Source: Arthrobotrys musiformis
Lineage: Eukaryota > Ascomycota > Orbiliomycetes > Orbiliales > Orbiliaceae
Length of the DNA: 64,000 nt
Assembly: GCA_036971715.1 (NCBI GenBank)
Contig: JAVHJL010000004.1
Span: forward strand, 3,906,001 to 3,970,000
Direction: 5' to 3'
The translations under genes and the position numbers were made by a program. The notes under the pieces are model-generated. The model was not told where the DNA came from and did not search any database. It saw nothing but the letters and a program-made list of their open reading frames with translations. Position 1 is the first letter of the stretch; every line of letters begins with the position of its first letter. Shown here in pieces: positions 61,101 to 64,000 of the stretch.

Positions 61101-61222
61101 CCAATTGATACAGCCATTGAAGAATTATTCACAAAAAATAACTCAAACAAAAGAGATATAAGAAAATAAGGGGGGTATATCCTATTCACGGTTCCCAGTC
61201 TAATTAACCAGCGCCTGCACAT
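58169..61222. other. 3 kb intergenic region
   Basis: Between two minus-strand genes: it holds the MYND gene promoter and the 3' UTR of the next gene. Frames at 59151-59477 (108 codons) and 60543-60788 (81 codons) begin with ATG but show no domain and no clear protein-like conservation signal, so I leave them out. No RNA gene was seen. Confidence 0.5.
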
Positions 61223-62905
61223 TCATCCAAGCTGATCATACCCATCACTTCGCTGCTTATGCAAAAAGTGAGAGAAATGTATCCTAAACCCGCCCACGCC
61301 CGGGCTCCTACCAAAGAATCCTGGCGATACGGGCCCGCGGTTCTCTTTGTCCTTGGCTGTTGCTTCTGTAGTCAGGAGATCCTGTTTAACCGGATATCCA
61401 CCGCCAAATATCGGTCCCTGGCGGGTAGGGGGTGGAATACCCGAAGCTGCTGCATCCGGTGAGAGGGTATTATCGCCTAAAGGGAGGGTTTTGCCCCGAG
61501 GCCGGATCTTTGGCGGGATGTAGGGTGCTGAAGGTTGTAGAGCATGTTGGGTTAGAGGTCTTCGTTCTGACGGAGAGGCTGGAGAAAGGTGGCTAGAAGC
61601 TTGGAGGGTGTTGGTTTGGAGTGTCAGAGGGTCAGTCATAGATGGCTTGACATAATCATGGATTAAGCGGAAGGGGTTGTGATGGCCGTGGCCACCACTG
61701 GTAGCCGGTTTAGGAGGTGTAGTTTCTGTCGATGCCTTCTGAATATCCCTTGCTATCGGATGATTTTTCTTCTCAGTGGTGGCGGGAGCAGGCAAAGATT
61801 TCGCAGATCTGGGTGGTCTCGTCGGTGATTTCGGTGTCCTCTGGGGCTTCGAGGCTTGCGCCGGATCCTCCTCTTCTATTGTGGCGTTCGAAATTTCTGT
61901 GGAGGACGGCCTGACGTATTCCCTCATAGTCTTTGCGGCCCGGTGTTTCTTTTGCTCTCCCTTTCTTGCTTCCTCCTTTGACGAGGCTGGTGCGGTAGGC
62001 AGCGGCTCGGGTGTGAACCTATCTATATGCGGCGGCTTGACATATTCTTTCACAGCATTCCCCAAACGTTTTGAAACGCTTCGTTTTAGCTCTCCATTTT
62101 TCTTCTCTTCGTCAGAGGTTGGTTTGGTATGAAGGTGCTCAGGGAGAGCCTCGACATAATTTGCGCCATCCTTTCTTCGTGAAGATTTTACTTGCAATGC
62201 CTCCCATGGATTCGTCCTCTCTCTTGATGGCGATACTTCGTTCGAAGCTGTCGGTGGAGATTGTGACGAAGCAGTGTCGTGCGGCCGTATATACCCAGTC
62301 ATGACATTGACCAACTTCTTTACTCCCTTTTTATTCTTCTCCACACGTGCTTCCTCAATGACCATCCCATCAGAAGATGATTTTGCTTCCACGGACTTTG
62401 ATCTCTTTTCAATATCCTGGCTTTCGGATTCATTCATCTCACTTTCCTTCTCCTCTTCTTCAGGTATAGCATCCTTTTTCATTTTCACCCTCCTCGCAAC
62501 CGGTAAAACTTTCTCCGGGGCTGGTCGTCGGGGCGGAACATATCCCGACACCGAAGCCTTCTCATGCTTCCCCGTTGCTGTCAATGATCCATTCCTTCTA
62601 TGTCCTACAGCGCTAGCTTTTGCAACTCTCCCAACGGGTGTCCTACTCCCTCTGCTCCTCGACTGCGTCCGTCCATGAGTACTTCTCACTGGTATCGTCC
62701 CATTCCCTCTTCTCTGGGCGGTTGTATTAGAAGAAGAAGATGCATCTTTCAAAGATCTAGAGTATCCAGTTGACTGCACCAATATCGCGCAGGACTTTTG
62801 GAGATCGACTTCAGTCGCTGGAGTGAGCGGCGGCCGGATTTCTTGTTGTCCGGCTTCTAGAATTTTGAAAGATAAGGCGGCGGGTTTTGAAGTATCCAGC
62901 TTCAT
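61223..62905 (-). CDS. Disordered protein with repeated Y-[VI]-[KR]-P motifs, unrecognised family
   Basis: A single exon encodes 560 residues. The protein is disordered and rich in Lys, Ser, Pro, Glu and Arg, with no signal peptide or membrane helix. A short motif recurs: TGYIRP (203-208), KEYVKP (286-291), REYVRP (328-333) and HDYVKP (416-421), each preceded by a basic, helix-prone stretch (KKLVNVM, KRLGNAV, HRAAKTM, FRLI). Looser versions are GYVPP (121-125) and PYIPPKIRP (461-469). Residues 70-110 are Arg/Ser/Gly-rich, an acidic block lies near 149-162, and a KEN tripeptide at 520-522 resembles an APC/C degron. The repeats suggest several copies of one peptide-binding site, but the partner is unknown. 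I do not recognise the family. Fungal cytoskeletal or nuclear scaffolds are possible. Confidence 0.72.
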   Translation of the reverse strand: MKLDTSKPAALSFKILEAGQQEIRPPLTPATEVDLQKSCAILVQSTGYSRSLKDASSSSNTTAQRRGNGTIPVRSTHGRTQSRSRGSRTPVGRVAKASAVGHRRNGSLTATGKHEKASVSGYVPPRRPAPEKVLPVARRVKMKKDAIPEEEEKESEMNESESQDIEKRSKSVEAKSSSDGMVIEEARVEKNKKGVKKLVNVMTGYIRPHDTASSQSPPTASNEVSPSRERTNPWEALQVKSSRRKDGANYVEALPEHLHTKPTSDEEKKNGELKRSVSKRLGNAVKEYVKPPHIDRFTPEPLPTAPASSKEEARKGEQKKHRAAKTMREYVRPSSTEISNATIEEEDPAQASKPQRTPKSPTRPPRSAKSLPAPATTEKKNHPIARDIQKASTETTPPKPATSGGHGHHNPFRLIHDYVKPSMTDPLTLQTNTLQASSHLSPASPSERRPLTQHALQPSAPYIPPKIRPRGKTLPLGDNTLSPDAAASGIPPPTRQGPIFGGGYPVKQDLLTTEATAKDKENRGPVSPGFFGRSPGVGGFRIHFSHFLHKQRSDGYDQLG

Positions 62906-64000
62906 TTTTAAAATTTAGCGTTAGTTTCCTTTGTATATAATAATGTTCTATGAGAATGGCTAGGAAGAATAGGAAAAGTAATTGTCTAAGAGGTGTCAAA
63001 AAACCCGATATAAGGAAGTAGTAAAGGAATAATAAAGAAATAAGATATAATGGGCGCGCGCCGTCAGATGGTGACACAGAGTAAGATATAGATATAAAAC
63101 CAACAAACGGAAAAGGAAAAAGGAAAAATAAAGTAGACAGAAAGAGAGGAAGTCAAGTCATCAAGGCTTACTCAGGGAAAACGATGCTTATTTTCCGGCT
63201 ATTTGATCTAGCAGGCTAGCGCCCCTTGTAACCGTTGAACCAAACAAAAACGTGTTGGTGGGAACAAATGTTACAAGGTACGATATGGTACCTGAGTAGC
63301 ACACGATTGCTATCCTGCAGCAGCCGAAATTCAGGTAATGAAGTCAAGAACAAAAAGACAAAATAATTTTTTGTTTTAAAAAGGAGGGCCCGAGAGAAAT
63401 TTAAGACCTCGAAGGTAAGAAGGGAGAAAAAGAGGGATTTTGTAAACCGCACCAGGCCCGAATTTTTACAAAATTATAATAAAAAAGGAAATGAGGTTAT
63501 GAATTCATGATGTTGATAGCATGCCGAGGAAGAAGCGTTTTCCCTTGGAATTTTCGTTTCTAAACGATAACAAGGCGTTCATTCTGGCGGGCGGAACGAC
63601 GGTTGACAGGTATTTTGGACATGGGGAACGATAGAAAACCATTTTTCTTCTTTTTCTTCTCACAAGGAAAACCCGCTAGTTACTTACATCAGACTTCGAC
63701 CGATCATTTCCGATAGAGGAAGAGTGCGCCAGGGTTGTCGGCATTGTGAACGGGCCTTCAATTTTGGTCCAACTGGATTACGACAGTAAGACCGTTTAAA
63801 CCCAGTAAGCAAGATCGCTGAAACGGCGAGGAAAAACTTGTCTGAGTAGTAATCCAAAAAATCGCAAAAAAAAAAGTTATAAGAAAAATAAAATAATCAA
63901 ATAACAGAGTGGAGTCGAGTCAAGGCGAGGGTGTTTTGGTAATCGAATTCGTAAACATAAATGTGAGTGTCGGGACCTCTTTATTTTCTCGAAATGACGG
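62906..64000. other. Upstream region of the last minus-strand gene
   Basis: 1.1 kb of AT-rich, purine-rich (+ strand) DNA that should include the promoter and leader of the gene at 62905. No other gene or RNA was seen up to the window edge. Confidence 0.55.

Overview
The window looks like nuclear DNA of a filamentous ascomycete (Pezizomycotina). The evidence is short introns (mostly 60-160 bases) with GT..AG ends and CTAAC/CTGAC-like branch sites, and fungus-specific families: an AreA-type GATA-like N-terminal domain protein, an Ecm33-like GPI protein, a CBM1 cellulose-binding module on a Thr-rich linker, and a fungal rhodopsin-domain (SAT4/Pth11-like) 7TM protein. Gene density is low, about 14 supported protein genes in 64 kb. 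I could not place the species.

Layout. 1-4.1 kb: the 3' end of a DNA polymerase eta-like gene (+) converges on EMC1 (-). 4.1-8.1 kb: non-coding divergent region. 8.1-12.8 kb: an AreA GATA-like domain protein (+) and an Ecm33-type cell-wall protein (+). 12.8-29.4 kb: a 16.6 kb stretch where I can support no gene, rich in long A/T homopolymers. 29.4-34.9 kb: SND1/Tudor-SN (seven exons, +) and the Sqt1/AAMP WD40 chaperone (+). 34.9-39.1 kb: non-coding. 39.1-41.2 kb: a 4-coumarate-CoA-ligase-like enzyme with a peroxisomal AKL end. 42.4-50.2 kb: an unrecognised secreted 8-cysteine protein with a Pro-rich tail, mitochondrial ribosomal protein mL49 (-), a secreted HEMGH protein with a C-terminal CBM1, and a 7TM rhodopsin-domain protein. 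52.8-53.8 kb: an unrecognised protein with RRxS-type sites. 54.6-56.5 kb: possible decayed coding fragments and a 15-base tandem repeat. 57.0-58.2 kb: a MYND zinc-finger protein (-). 61.2-62.9 kb: a disordered protein with repeated Y-V-K/R-P motifs (-).

Housekeeping genes (EMC1, SND1, SQT1, mL49, pol eta) are interleaved with accessory secreted or membrane genes. The 42-50 kb block is the most accessory-looking part. No operon-like or biosynthetic cluster, tRNA, rRNA, CRISPR array or intact transposon was recognised. Exon joins were chosen by reading frame, GT..AG ends and family continuity; no transcript data were available.
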